Assembly: GCA_013398295.1 (NCBI GenBank)
Contig: VZSF01000025.1
Location: 62,001-126,000 of the forward strand
Source: Chionis minor
Lineage: Eukaryota; Chordata; Aves; Charadriiformes; Chionididae
DNA: 64,000 nt
Direction of reading: 5' to 3'
Shown here: positions 20,701 through 38,678 of the stretch, piece by piece
How the letters are laid out: each line of letters starts with the position of its first letter
Position numbering within the stretch: position 1 is the first letter of the stretch
Notes under the pieces: generated by a model
Database searches by the model: none
Told to the model about the DNA's origin: nothing
What the model saw: the letters and a program-made list of their open reading frames with translations, nothing else
Translations under genes and position numbers: made by a program

Positions 20701-23700
20701 TCTCGCTTACAGTTTAACCCCCCTTTTCTCGCGTTCTTATCCTGGCGAGGCGGTGTATATTTTCCCATAAAACCTGCCCTATGGAAAACCCATTCTCGCT
20801 GGACTTTTGTGAAAGCTTATCATTTACCTTTTTGGAAGTAGTAAGCCTTTATTATTTCTTTGGGGCTTTTTTTCTTATTGTACTGTGTATGTGCTTTTAA
20901 TGCCATCAAAGAGTTTGTGTTAATGGTAGCACAAGCAGTATTTTGCTGAAAGATTGAGAAACTCTGTGAACTTTAGCGATCTATTTAATTTCTTACATAT
21001 TTCAGCCACTCATTCCATATATTTATGCAATTTCTCATCTATAGTCAGTGTCCATAAACATAAGTCTGTGTCAAACCACTCGGTATTTGCATGCTGGGTT
21101 TTTTTCCGCCTGTAGTGGAACTTCTCATTTTGGCTTGGTCCTTCCAGATGGTGTTCATATACTGAATTCTGTAGCAGTACGTGTGTTTGGGATGGTAATG
21201 AATGACAAGGCAGGGCAGCCAGAACAGCTGAGATAGCAAAATCGGGCAAACCCACCATTTCACATGCCGTTATCCTTATGTGCTTTGTTATGGTATTACC
21301 GTGAAGAGGTTCTCCTTTTGGTTACCATAGTCATAGCTAGAAGTAATAATCTGTTTCGGTATGGTAGGAAAGCTTGCTGTGAATTTTGGTGGCAGGAGTG
21401 TTGAGCTAGAAGCAGACGTCACGTGCTATGTGTCTGTAAAGTTCCCTTAATGTTACACTTGTTTCCCTTCTGTGATTTCAGATACAGGAAGAAACAGAAA
21501 TGTGGAAAATAAGGGAGTGGGAGAAGCAGACAGAAGAGACTTACTGGAAAAGGCAAAGCAGAATGCTGTCGGACACCTCCAGGTAGGTTTTAGTTGTGTG
21601 GAGGAGATAATTATCTTGACTTCATTGCTGAACCCTTTTGTGTTATAATACTTCAAGAGCATTCTGTGGCCTTTTATCTCTTCATCTAGATGTGTAGTCT
21701 TCAAAGTACAATATTGAGTAGGCCGGGCTCTCTGAAGCAATGGGGGTAGGAAGTACTTAAGTAATGTATCAGAATGTTGGGAGGAAAGTCCTAACGTATT
21801 GCCATTTAGGTTAGCAGTAAACAAAACTGTTGTGGTGTGGAGCCCTTCACTACTAAAACGCACCAGTATTAACTGCTGCTTGTGTGGGATCTGTTAAACC
21901 ATTCTCATGTGCCTGAGGATCTCACAAGCTACATGAAAACCATCTGGGTTTGGGCCAGGAGCAGGGAGGGGAGCTTACTACCACAAAGACTCTTCAGAAG
22001 CATGGATGTTGCAGGAAGTGGTTTTAGTATCTCAGGGGAGAACACTTATCAGACTTATGCTAAGTCTGGGGCTGCTGCTTGGCTCAGGAAATGCGGCATT
22101 TCAAGTGAGAAACATAACTGGAGCCACAAGTGTGTGAAATCACTCAAAACTGTTGGTGCTTTCTGCGAATTTGGCATCTTAGTTCCTTAGTACCTGTTCA
22201 AGTTGCAGTTCTGTTAAGTGAGTTCTACTTCTTCAGTTTCCCCTTTGCTGCTTTTACTAGCCTATGTCTCACTGCTTATTGTTAGTCTGTTCCTGCAGAA
22301 TATTCTAGAGGAAGAGAACTGCATTTGTTGTGATAAGCAAGATAACCCCTTCTTCTAATTTTGCATTGTGAGCATCTGTGTCAAGAAGTTTGCTGTGCAC
22401 AGAGGGCTGTAGAAAGTTTTGAAAACCAGTGTTAGCTACTGAACTGGTTTTGTGAGAGCTGTTAACGGTAACTGTCTGTTAAAATGATAGCTGGTCTTCT
22501 TGCATAGATGGACATCCAAGCCTTGCTGGATTTTTGCTCCTCTCGCTGGACTAACCCCTTGCTCAGAAAGTTTCTCCATCAGAGCTGACAGCTGAAGGAC
22601 AACTGTTCTCTTTCTGCAGCAGTCGGATGCGCAGTGATGGCTTTGATGAGGAGGGCCACAGGGCTGACTGGAAAACAAAGAACTCACAATTTCTTGACCT
22701 AGTCGAAGATGATCTCCTTAGGGCCCGATCCTGGAATAAAAAACTGTACGAATGTGAAGCCAACATGCCAGACAGGTATGTGGGGGAATTAATGTTCTGT
22801 GATTATAACTGTAATTAAAGCACCTTTCTGGAGTCCTGTACCAAAAAGTTAGTACACTTCTCTTTTCAGTACGTACCCCTATAAAATAATACTTCCAGTC
22901 GTCTTGAGAATGAATAAGTAACATGCAGGAACTTTTGCACTGTTACAGAATACCTAATTTGAGTCCATCTGTAGAGTTCCTAAGTCATGGTAAGCAGCAA
23001 AAGCTCAGTCCTAAGCTTAGCAACTAAGCTTAGTATTTATTGCTTTGCACAGGAACTTAAAAAAATCTTGATAAATACAACTTAGTGCTCTCCAGGGTTA
23101 TTCTAAAGATGTTTGAGTTATAGTTTTCCCTGATTAGAAATAAAAAAGAGACCGAGAATATAAGGTGTATTTAAGTAGTACCGACCAAATATTTCCTCCT
23201 TCTTTGTTGGGAAGGTTCTGATAGTCCTCCTTCTTTGCTACCTAAACTCATGTTCATTCTGTCTTTTTAGAATTACATTTTTTTCCATGAACACCTTGTC
23301 TGTTTCTAATAGATGGTTCCACTTTCTTACAGATGGGGTCACAGTGGCTATAAAGAGTTGTACCCTGAAGAATTTGATACAGACAGGTAAGGCAAGCAAG
23401 CTTCTTATTGTATCCAGAATCTTACTTCTGTCAGATTATGCAGGGAATTTTACAAACTGAGTTTTAAGTTTCGCATGTAAATCAGCCTTGACTGTAAAGT
23501 ATCACTGTTTAGTTAGAGACACCCACTGAAAAAAAATCTAGTCCATTAATGTGGTTCTCCCTTGTCTGAGTCTTGGGAGGGAATTGCATCTTTTATAGTA
23601 ATTGGACGTTCAGCTTTAGCTTGAGTTACTAAAATGCTACAAATCTGGAAGGTCTGTCTGAGCCATCAGAGAGCCAGAGTGGCAGGCTGAATCCAAATCA

Positions 23701-24729
23701 GCTCAGTATATACCCTCTTGAATACCAGCTCCAGGTTCTCCTTTCCATTATAGCGTACCTGCATTTTCTGTGTTTCTCCTTCTTTGGAGAATATAAATTC
23801 TTGCAGAATCCTGGAGAGTGGAGACTTAACTGTAAAATAAGGGTTTAGATAGAATTAATTATTTTTAAACCATACCTAGCAGAATCGTCAAGTACAATAT
23901 TTGTCAGGCTTACAGATTTGAAGTAACCTGCTATAAATGAGTTGTCATCAATTCAGTGGCTTTCAGTACACATTCTCCTTGGTTCTGACTCAAATACCTT
24001 AAACAGGAGTATCAGTAAGGTGTGGATCCAAGCTGTTAGTAAGTACGTGAAACAAAAATGCAGCTACCGCATCTGTCAAAGCATCTGCTTCCCTGCTGTA
24101 GCCAAATGAATTGATGGGCTTGCTTAAAACTTTGGGACAGAAAAGGCTCGACTGCTGTGTGCCTGCCTGACCGCTTCCTTTTGGTCATCCTTTGTTCTTT
24201 TTACAGTGACCAGCAAGAAAGAGATGAACGAAATGCTATCAATGGGAAGAAGAAGTCTCATCTGGGAAAGCAAACTGCCCGCGAGTCACACAAACGGAAA
24301 AAAACAAAGAAATCGCACAAGAAGAAGCAAAAAAAGCGATCACACAAAAAGCGAAAGAAAAAGAAAAAGGAGCAGGGGAGAACATCATCAGATTCTTCCC
24401 AGGAGAGCGAGTGCTCAGAAGAGGAGACTTCAAGCACCCGGAAAGGGAAACACAAGCGCAAGAAAAAGACCAGGAAAGTGCCTGCCAGGGAACCTACCTC
24501 TTCTTCTGGGCAGGAAAGTGACTTTTCTCATGCAAGCAGCTCAGCCACCAGCAGCTCTGAGGACAGTGAATCTGAGGAGAAAAAAGAGAAACGCCCCCCC
24601 AAAAAGAGAAAGAAACGGCACGATTCTGTGTCTGAGAGGCACAGTGAAGTACCAGAGAAGAAGAGCAAGAGGAAGAACTGGAAAGTGGCTGCTGATGAAA
24701 AATCAGAGGATAGCTCAGATGAGGACTGA
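20377..24729 (+). CDS. NKAPD1: NKAPD1 (C11orf57 homologue), NKAP domain-containing protein
   Basis: Five exons: 20377-20445, 21482-21582, 22620-22775, 23333-23386 and 24207-24729, giving 300 residues (human is about 292). The start [20 protein letters not shown] is conserved, and the ATG has A at -3. Other conserved blocks are [17 protein letters not shown]-like [17 protein letters not shown] and [17 protein letters not shown]. The last exon is mostly low complexity: long Lys/His/Arg tracts ([18 protein letters not shown]), then Ser/Glu clusters, ending EDSSDED. Such basic and acidic-Ser tracts suggest a nuclear, RNA-associated protein; the exact function is not established. The Lys-rich exon is open in more than one frame because of A/G-rich codons, but only this frame joins the upstream exons. 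Confidence 0.95.
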
Positions 24730-25565
24730 TGAGTCTAGGCTGCAGCTCAAACAATAAGCTAGAGGACAGAGGCAGGTATTTATCTTTCAGCACTGCCCCA
24801 CGGTTTCAACACTGTGGTTTATATCCATCCTGCCAGCCCACAGGGGACAAACTGAGCCTTGGCAGCCTGCAGCAGGTGCCCCCTTGCTTTTCATTGACTT
24901 GACGTTCCGAAAACCAGGGGAGCAGGTGCCTGTCTCACAGGTTGGCTAGTCCCGCCAACTTCCAATTCTTTTTCTGTGACCAGGTTGACCTCTGATGCAT
25001 GGAAATGTTACAGGCTATCTGCAGGGGGAGAAAACAGGCACGTTTGCGCCATTATTATTTTTTTAAATTAAGTTTTAACAGATTGCTTTTTTGGGTTACC
25101 AAATCAATGACCAAGACCTGCAATAGGAAAAGGGAGAGACAAAAAGTCTGATAACAGGGGAAACGTCACTGGATTTAACCCTACAGTAGCTTTGTCTTCC
25201 CATCCTGCAACAAAAGCAGACCTGTGTAGCGGCATGCACGTGGTCAGCTGGACACAGAAGGGAGCATGAGGGAATACTCTCGTTCCAGCTGAAGGTGCAG
25301 TGACTCCTTCCATAACGATGAAGAAAAGACACCAGTGCATTTGTTTGTTTTAGACTTGTCTCCAAATCCTGGCACGGGCTGGCCACTGTGTCTACCTTCC
25401 CTTTGTTCTCTCCAGGGGGATGCTGAAACCATTTGTGCTGACAGAGGAGCCTCGGTAGGTGTTGCGTTCTGTCTCTGGTCTGCCCAATGTATTATCGGAG
25501 ACACTGGTACTGGGCCGTTCTCCCTGCACTTGAACAGCCAAGCCTTTTAACAAAATAAATAATTC
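24730..25565 (+). other. NKAPD1: NKAPD1 3' UTR
   Basis: Non-coding sequence from the stop to a well-placed AATAAA at 25554-25559, with a T-rich stretch following. Confidence 0.7.
25554..25559 (+). promoter_or_regulatory. NKAPD1 polyadenylation signal
   Basis: An AATAAA embedded in AAAATAAATAAT, the only strong hexamer downstream of the stop before SDHD. Confidence 0.65.
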
Positions 25566-26120
25566 CAGACACGTTCGATGCTTTTGTCATTGTTTTGGAG
25601 TAAAGCCCGGGGACAGAGCACAGGCCTGAGAAGTGCAGGTGGTGCTTGTGTTCTCCCTGTGCTGCATGTTCTGCCCGGTTGGACCAGGTGGCTGTGGAGG
25701 GCTTAGAGATGAGTTAAGGGAGGCTGGAGTGGAAAGCAGCTGGTGGGGAAACATACTGCGCTGACGTGATCGTTGTGTGTCAGTGACCGAGCACAGCTCT
25801 GCCTTTGGTCTACACCTGAACAAGTATGAAGTGTCAGTGCCTCTGGGTGCTCATTCCAGGTCCTGCTCACCCTCCCTCTTTTCACATCAGGTGAAGAGAC
25901 CTCTGCCTGCCGTGTTTGCTGGCTAACGCCAAAGACTTGGAGATGGCAGTACTGCAGACTCAGCTTGCTTTCGGCTGCTCCCTCTTTTATCGCAGCCCCT
26001 TCTCTGCGGGTCAGTCGTGCAATAACGACGCAGCTGCCTCGCACACAGGGTAGGAACTGTTCAAGAGGGTGTTTATTTCCTATCGCTTCCCTTGTACCAA
26101 GAGTTTTGCTGAGCAAAACG
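25566..26120. other. NKAPD1-SDHD intergenic, no TIMM8B seen
   Basis: In mammals TIMM8B lies here on the minus strand and shares a promoter with SDHD. I found no frame with the twin CX3C motifs or other TIM8 features on either strand. The long open frames run into the CpG island and look like composition effects. Confidence 0.5.
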
Positions 26121-26365
26121 TGCAGGCCAAGCGCGCCTGGGCCCGCTGTGGCCGTTGCTGTGGATTTGAAGATAACGACCAAGCAGCGCTCCCGCCGTCC
26201 CGAGGGGCTTTCGGGCAGCCACGACTGGGTCGGGCGGGGACGGGCCCCCTCGGCCTCCCAGCTCTCCGCCACCTACCCACAGCGCAGCCGGCCCGGAAGT
26301 GGAAGGGCCGCGGCGGTCGCGGGTTCCGGTTCCGGTGCGCGGTGCCCTTGGGCGGGTTGGGGACG

Positions 26366-32378
<6,013 letters not shown>

Positions 32379-32526
32379 GACGCGACCGAGTCCCTGACAA
32401 ACATGATTGTTCACTGCTGCCTCTGCTTCATCATATTTTTACCAACATGTTTTATGCGAAACAAATTAATAACCAAGGATCCATAGTATGTACATACTGC
32501 AGCAAGTTCAGAGCTTGTCTTTTAGA

Positions 32527-32532
32527 AATAAA
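32527..32532 (+). promoter_or_regulatory. SDHD proximal polyadenylation signal
   Basis: AATAAA about 150 bases after the SDHD stop codon. Confidence 0.5.
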
Positions 32533-32880
32533 TATCCAACAGCAGTACAAGCGTTAGAAAAGAAAAAGGAAATTTAAAGTGGGTAAAGTCCAGGTGACCG
32601 AGTTGATTTAAGCTGCACTGTAAATTGTGAGGAATTAATTACATCAATGACAGACTTATATAGCTGAAGGTAACTTTCCTTGCAATGGCAGCTTCAATGA
32701 GTGTTTTTCTAAAATAACTGTTGTTAGGTCTCCTATTTTGTAAAACAAAGTTGACTTGCGGAAAATTGAACTGTTATTTCTGACATCACAACAACTGAAC
32801 TGTATGTAAGGCACACTCTGTAACTCTTTGGACCCTGCGAGTTGATGTAGAAAAGGGAATACTTTTTTCTCAATCCATGC

Positions 32881-32886
32881 AATAAA
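32881..32886 (+). promoter_or_regulatory. SDHD distal polyadenylation signal
   Basis: A second AATAAA about 500 bases after the stop, followed within 20-30 bases by TGTGTGTG-like sequence that fits a downstream GU element. Confidence 0.55.
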
Positions 32887-35604
32887 GACTTCACAGAAAT
32901 TCTGTGTGTGCTTCTGAACGATTTTTACTACTTTTGGGTAACTTAAAATGTTTTCTCTGCAGATGTTTTGGGGTTTTTTTTCTAAAATCAAGTTCAAATA
33001 CTAATTTATACTGTTACGTTATTGTTCATACTGTTACTCTGCATTGTTTCATTTAGATGTTAAAAAACCAAAAGTATTTCTATGAGTACGTGTTGTCCTT
33101 AATACTTAATGAGGTGGTTTACACTTAATACAAGAGTAGTGTCCATTAGAAAATACAGCAATAATGGACTTAACAGGAAAAGACTTCTGCAGATTACTTT
33201 TAGGAGCCGTAATAGCGTATGGCTTTCATATTTTCCCTGGAACCTGTATGTTCATCTGCAACAATTTTGGGGGAGTTTGTTTTCTAAACAAACACCAGTA
33301 CACATTTTCCTGTGTGACTGAAAAGACAACAAACATAACCTTTCTGTCATAACTTGCCATGAGACTGAGGCAGTGTTCTTTCCCATGTCTTTAGGTTTTA
33401 GGGCATTTTAGCGTGGGGGAATGAGATTCTGGTTTTTCACTTTCTTCTCTGCTTTTTCTTTTCTGAGTTTCGTAGTAGTAAGGAGTGGTTAACTATATCC
33501 ATGTTCCAATGGTACTTCTGTGGTACCATTAATAGCAAGAGGAAGAGAATTGTGTGTTACCATCAGTCTGATTATGCAATACTCAAAATGAGTAAGTTGC
33601 TGTTTGAATTCTACAAGAATTTCTGATCGGATTCCATTTTTTTAAAAAACTGGATTGGAATTTTTATTATTTATTCATTCACTTACTTATTCATGTAACC
33701 ATGGGCAATACCATGTACCTGGCCGCTTTTGTTTTGCTAATCTTGTGGTCAGAATTGAGATGTCTGATCAGACATCTGTGTCTGTCTGATGTGGTCTGAT
33801 GTAGATTATCAATGTACCATTAATTATTTTGTCATAGTGAGGAAGATGCACATGTATGAGTCACTGTTAAGTACCTCTGTACAACCTAAGCGTGTATCAC
33901 AGAAAGCGTTTGACGTTTCCTGTTTTGAGATGAAACACAAGATGCATCTGTGGTATTTGTCTGAGAGGTCTTACGTGAGAAATGAGCTATGTAAGAGGTC
34001 TGGGAATGTAGTAGCCCAGATCTACAATGGTAGGGGCTAGCAACTCTATAAACACCAGTTCATTGTGGTTTTGAGGCAAGAATTAAGAGGCAATGACCAC
34101 AGCTTTCTCTATGAATCACTTGTGTTTCTTGGTTGACTGACAGCTGTTGAAATTGAATCAGTTCCCTGTAATTACAACTAACTTCCGTTCTTAATTATTG
34201 TGATGGCTGTAACCGTTTGGTCTAATCCCATTTTTGAACATTCATCAGACGTAAAACTGAGACTCAGTCCTACTGGGTATCTGGATGCGTCAAATACATT
34301 CTTGAGTTTAGGTGCCTCCGGTGAATTCTTCCAAAGTGCTAGTGTACTCACTGGTGGCTGTACTTGATTCTAAATAACTGGTTGCTTACTGCTTCTAGGT
34401 GCTCCTGTAGCAGCTAGATAGGTGAAATGGCAGGGACAGCACAATGTGAAAAGCTGAGACAGACAGGGTTATCACAGCAGTTTCATGTGTCTGTCTTCTT
34501 TTAAAGCCCCTGAAATTATAGTTTCGGTTTGGTTTTTACCAAAACATGTCTTGAGACTTGTCATATCGCTTCTGCAAGTTTGAGGATTTTCCTCATGTCA
34601 TGACTGATAGAAGCCTTCCTGTTTTCTGATTATTTCTGCTTGTATGAGGTATGACAATTGTACCAGCTCTTCTGCAGTGCAAGTTGAAGACCCAGGACCC
34701 CAGCTGCAACTAACATTCAGGTTATCACTACCTGGAGTTGGAACAGAAGAGGAGGATCAACACTTACATTCTGTGTAGAAGGATAATATATACCTTATCA
34801 ATTTCCTTAAGATTAAATATTAATTTTGGTTTTGGTGAAATCCAGTGCTTGCTCAGCTCTGTATGTGGAATTCACAGCATCAGCCCAATGTATGCTGCAT
34901 TGTCACATATATAGAATAAGATAGGGCCTTTAGGGGAGCCAGCCATATCTATGTTTGTTTCACGTTGTTAGAAGGACAAATGTCTGTTTGATTTCATCAA
35001 TAACCTACAAGTTACTGTTAACTTTTAAAAACCTTTACATGAAAGCACAATTTTATTTTTCTTTTCTTGGGCCCTCAGGACAAACAGCTTTATTAGAACT
35101 TTAATTGTTCAGGTAAGTTAGTAGTTTTCTCAAAGATTTCCAGGAAGTTAAAAATTGTCTGTTGTTTCTACTTCAGTTGAAGGTGAGAATGCCACTGTGT
35201 AACTGAGATTGATGAAGATGCTCAGGAAATAATCTTGATGCAGAAAAACCCCATCAAAATCTTTATTGGCCAGGTGCAAGATCTGCTTATGAAATCTGTT
35301 ATTTTAAGTGAGTTTTTTGGTCCTTCCCCAAAATCGGTCAGCTTCATCTATGAGACACCTAATTCAGAAGCTGTTTGATCAACAGGCAGTAAAGGTTTTG
35401 GGGCTCAAACTACACAGGCCTGTATAGGCATGCACATTCTTGTTTCTTCATTGTGTAATTTGCTCTCCTCCTATCTGACTGGAAGATACTCCTGTGCTGC
35501 TTTCTGGCAAGAATTTGAATTTGTTTTCCTTTGTAAGATGCTCATTTTTGTACTCACTTAGGGTAGCTAAAAACAAAACTGGCTTGCCTTGGAATAAGAT
35601 TTCT

Positions 35605-35610
35605 TTTATT
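35605..35610 (-). promoter_or_regulatory. IL18 polyadenylation signal candidate
   Basis: AATAAA on the minus strand (TTTATT on plus), about 70 bases after the IL18 stop. Other minus-strand hexamers follow near 35083 and 35260. Confidence 0.4.
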
Positions 35611-35676
35611 AAAAGTCCAAAATGTTTTTTAAGACTGTTGAAGTATGTCATGGGTTGTGACTTTTGTTCTGACTTG

Positions 35677-38671
35677 TTAGAAACTTATCTTCATGGTTTC
35701 ATCCACTTCATCTTCTCTTGACAATTTCTTTAGAATTAATTTTCTTAAGGAACCTTCTTCCTCAAAGGCCAGAAACATTCCTCGTTCTAGTGAGTATTCA
35801 AACTTAAATGCTCTGGAGCTACAAGATGTAAACATCTTTTTGAAAAAGATGACGTTACTTTCACCAGGAATTTCTTTGGGAACCTCTCCTTCCTGAGGAA
35901 GAAAAAAGGAATGGGTTAGTCCCAGCACAAGAACTGAGAAGGTTTGTTGGAGTTCGCACAGGTCTGAATTCTTAATTTTGCTCGCTACTTACACACACAC
36001 CTCAGGTATGTAAAGCAGATACTTACCCTAAATCGAACTGTCATTTTTCCACATTCTTTCTCACAACACATGTAATAACTTTTATCTTCTATCTGGACAC
36101 TGAATGCAACAGGCATCCCTGCTGACGGAGTGGTAGTTTTGTAATAGTGAATGTTGAAGTGCATTCCGTTGCCTAAACATAAATTGTTCATTATTAATAG
36201 TCTGCTCAGCAGAGGGCTGCAATGACTTAACCATATTACATCTTACCATTCCACTGGCAACCGCTATCTTCCCAGGATACTTTTCCTAACAGAAGAGCCA
36301 GGATTTGAATTTTTGTGACTGCCAGTAATGCATATTTGACTTTCTGCAATCATTCAATAACCAAGATTTTGAATTTGCAAGCACGTGAAGTTACCAGTTA
36401 GTATGGGTAGGATGCTGAAATCGTTTTATGTGCATGCATAAAGTGAGAATTGGATTTGTGAACAGTCATCTCTAAATAAGATTATATTTGTATATATGAT
36501 TGTAAAAAATACGTTCAACAAATACAGTTCTGAATGAATTGCTGAGCCTCCCCCAAAAAAAATCAAAGCCAAAACTGTAAGTACTTTGTTAACTACTGCT
36601 GTTAGAAGAAAGTAAGAGCTTTTAGTGCTAAATGCACTGTCTGTTTAAACCTAAAAGTGATATTTTTTTTGTGATCCAACGCCAAAAAAAAAAAAGTATT
36701 AAGAACTTAGTCTGTGATCAGAGCTAACAAAAAACCTTAGCACCCCTTTTTTGCATGGGATATCCAGCAGGCTTCAGTCTAATCTAGTCTAATCCAAAAT
36801 TTCAGTGCTCTCAGCCTTATTCTTAACAAATGAAGTTTAAGTCTTTACTCTGTCTTATCATTTACAGTCAGGGATTACAAAGAACAAAAGCACATCTAGA
36901 ATAAAGAAATGGTGCAATGGTTATAGTATGTATTTGGAAAATGGTGTACCAGATTTCATCTCCTGATCTGTCACATCTTCAAAAGCTGCCATGTTTAAAT
37001 CTGGTCGAACCACAAGCAACTGGCTATTTACATTTCGAAGGACTCGGTGGAGAGTTTTTTCCTTACAAAAGGCATCGCATTCCAGTCCTGTAGAAATATT
37101 AAGCAAAGAGGGTCAAATATTTTAGCTGTAATCGCCTCGGATCTTAGCAGTTTGCTACAGGCTTAATCTTGTCATTAAGGATACCAGGTGAAATAAGTTC
37201 TTAGGATGGCAATCTCAAACAAAGTGGAGGCCACGTCTGTCTTTCCACCTCTGGCTTGTGGCAATCCGGGCAAGACAAAAGGATTTTCCAGAACGCAGCA
37301 TTCTGTATATATAGAGAGAAGCTATTTATGTATCTCAAGAGAAGCTACTGTATCTTGTTAATGAGGGTTCAGAAGCAACACGTCTCTCTTTTGCTCATCA
37401 GAATGGCATTAAAAGGTCCTTCTAAGACACTGCCTTGTACCTTAGGAGGAAATAAAGCAGCATCCGCTTCAGAAGGAGAAGGTGAGCTGTAGCTCTTTTT
37501 TACAGTAGCTACTATCAGTTTGAAAACTTCTTCTCTAAGGCATGCAAAGCATTTGGGGGTTAGTAAGTGTGAACAGGTTACTTCAGGTAAAATTGATAAT
37601 GAAGTTAATAAACGATGAACTTTCAGCTTACCATCATCATCTTGGTTCCATGTGAGCATTGAAAAAAAGGAAAGAAAAAACAACATTAAGCTCTGCCCCC
37701 ACAAAAGAAACCACTTTCAAGCCAGTTTTGTTCTGCGAGATTGGAAGCCAGCCACCCACCTACGCATTTCCAGTTGTACTCCCCGCTGTCACTAACTCAC
37801 TGAGCTGAGCTGTTCTCACCACAGAGTGTGTTTTGTGACCATAACAACAGAAGGATGAAACCACCAGTCATTTGAGAACTGTAGTTACCACCAAACCAAG
37901 AGGTGTGCAAAATATTTTAGGGTTACGCAAGGGTCAGCAGCTCAGATCACTTTAAGCCTATCACCAAGGGGTAAATGACATGCAAATTTTTGCTTTCATC
38001 AACACCTTCATTCTAAGGGAGCAAAAGGACAAGAAACAGTCATGATAAATTGCTTTAAGAAAAAATTGTTTTCTACCTAACTTATCCTATAAGATTAGAA
38101 GTTATCTACTTATTCCAACTCCACCCCATAGTATTACAACCCTTCTGAGTGTCCTTTATGGCAATGTATTGTATGAAGCAACAAATATTCGCTGACTCAG
38201 ATACTTGGCTAACAATACTTAAAACTTAAGCTTATTGGAAAATTAGGTGGAATCAGACTGAGAAAGGAATTGGTTTTAATCAGTATGCGAACAGAAAAAG
38301 TTCTTAAATGCATAAGGTGTTCAGCAACAATATGGTACTGACCTGTTCACACAGCGGGACAGCTGTCTCAAACTCAAGATTCTTTTTGCAGTGAACAGCC
38401 TGGCTCTGTAATCTAAGAACTATCGTTCTTCTAAGTGGGCGGGGATTGTAACTGCTTTGAGGATTGCTCAGGTAACGTGGATGGGAAAAACAGGATTCCA
38501 CAAAACCAGGGATTGCCAGACCAAAGAAAGGACTGAATTGCATATCAGTTTTTTATCTGAGAAAAAGATACTGTGTGTCTCTTTCAGCAGTGGGTAGTAA
38601 TTACCTGCGAAATAGAGGCAGAAATTTTCTCCAAGTTGTACTGCACACACAAGAATCTCTTCACCACTCAT
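35677..38671 (-). CDS. IL18: IL18, interleukin-18 precursor
   Basis: Minus-strand coding exons, 5' to 3': 38671-38605, 37640-37632 (probable micro-exon), 37087-36950, 36172-36027 and 35892-35677. They sum to 191 residues plus stop; chicken IL18 has about 198. The first coding exon begins with a short 5' UTR after an acceptor at 38679-38680 and encodes MSGEEILVCAVQLGENFCLY. Then come LECDAFCKEKTLHRVLRNVN, GMHFNIHYYKTTTPSAGMPV, DKSYYMCCEKECGKMTVRFR and GEVPKEIPGESNVIFFKK, all clearly avian IL18. The protein is a beta-trefoil IL-1 family cytokine without a signal peptide, made as a precursor, that drives interferon-gamma responses. The reading frame ends early at DETMKISF; see the frameshift finding. 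It is convergent with SDHD and divergent from TEX12. Confidence 0.95.
37632..37640 (-). CDS. IL18: Probable 9-nt micro-exon of IL18
   Basis: On the minus strand ATGATGATG sits between a C/T-rich tract ending CCAAG and a good donor GTAAGC. It is phase 1 at both ends, so it inserts three codons (Asp-Asp-Asp by phase) between the exons at 38605 and 37087. Mammalian IL18 also has very short, alternatively used acidic coding sequence at this place. Skipping it keeps the frame, so both forms are possible. Confidence 0.6.
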
Positions 38672-38678
38672 CTTCACT

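Larger units (their letters stand above)
32379..35600. other. SDHD 3' UTR and SDHD-IL18 tail-to-tail intergenic DNA
   Basis: Poly(A) signals at 32527 and 32881 probably end SDHD. Beyond them I see AT-rich sequence, a T/A-rich simple stretch near 33658-33700, and no supported exon or repeat family. Confidence 0.55.

Noticed and set aside
24206..24757. Second frame (183 codons) through the NKAPD1 last exon
   Set aside because: A shadow of the Lys/Arg-rich coding frame. It does not join the upstream exons in phase.
33755..33800. Repeated TCTGAT/ATCAGA words
   Set aside because: A short, irregular cluster with no clear unit; probably chance.
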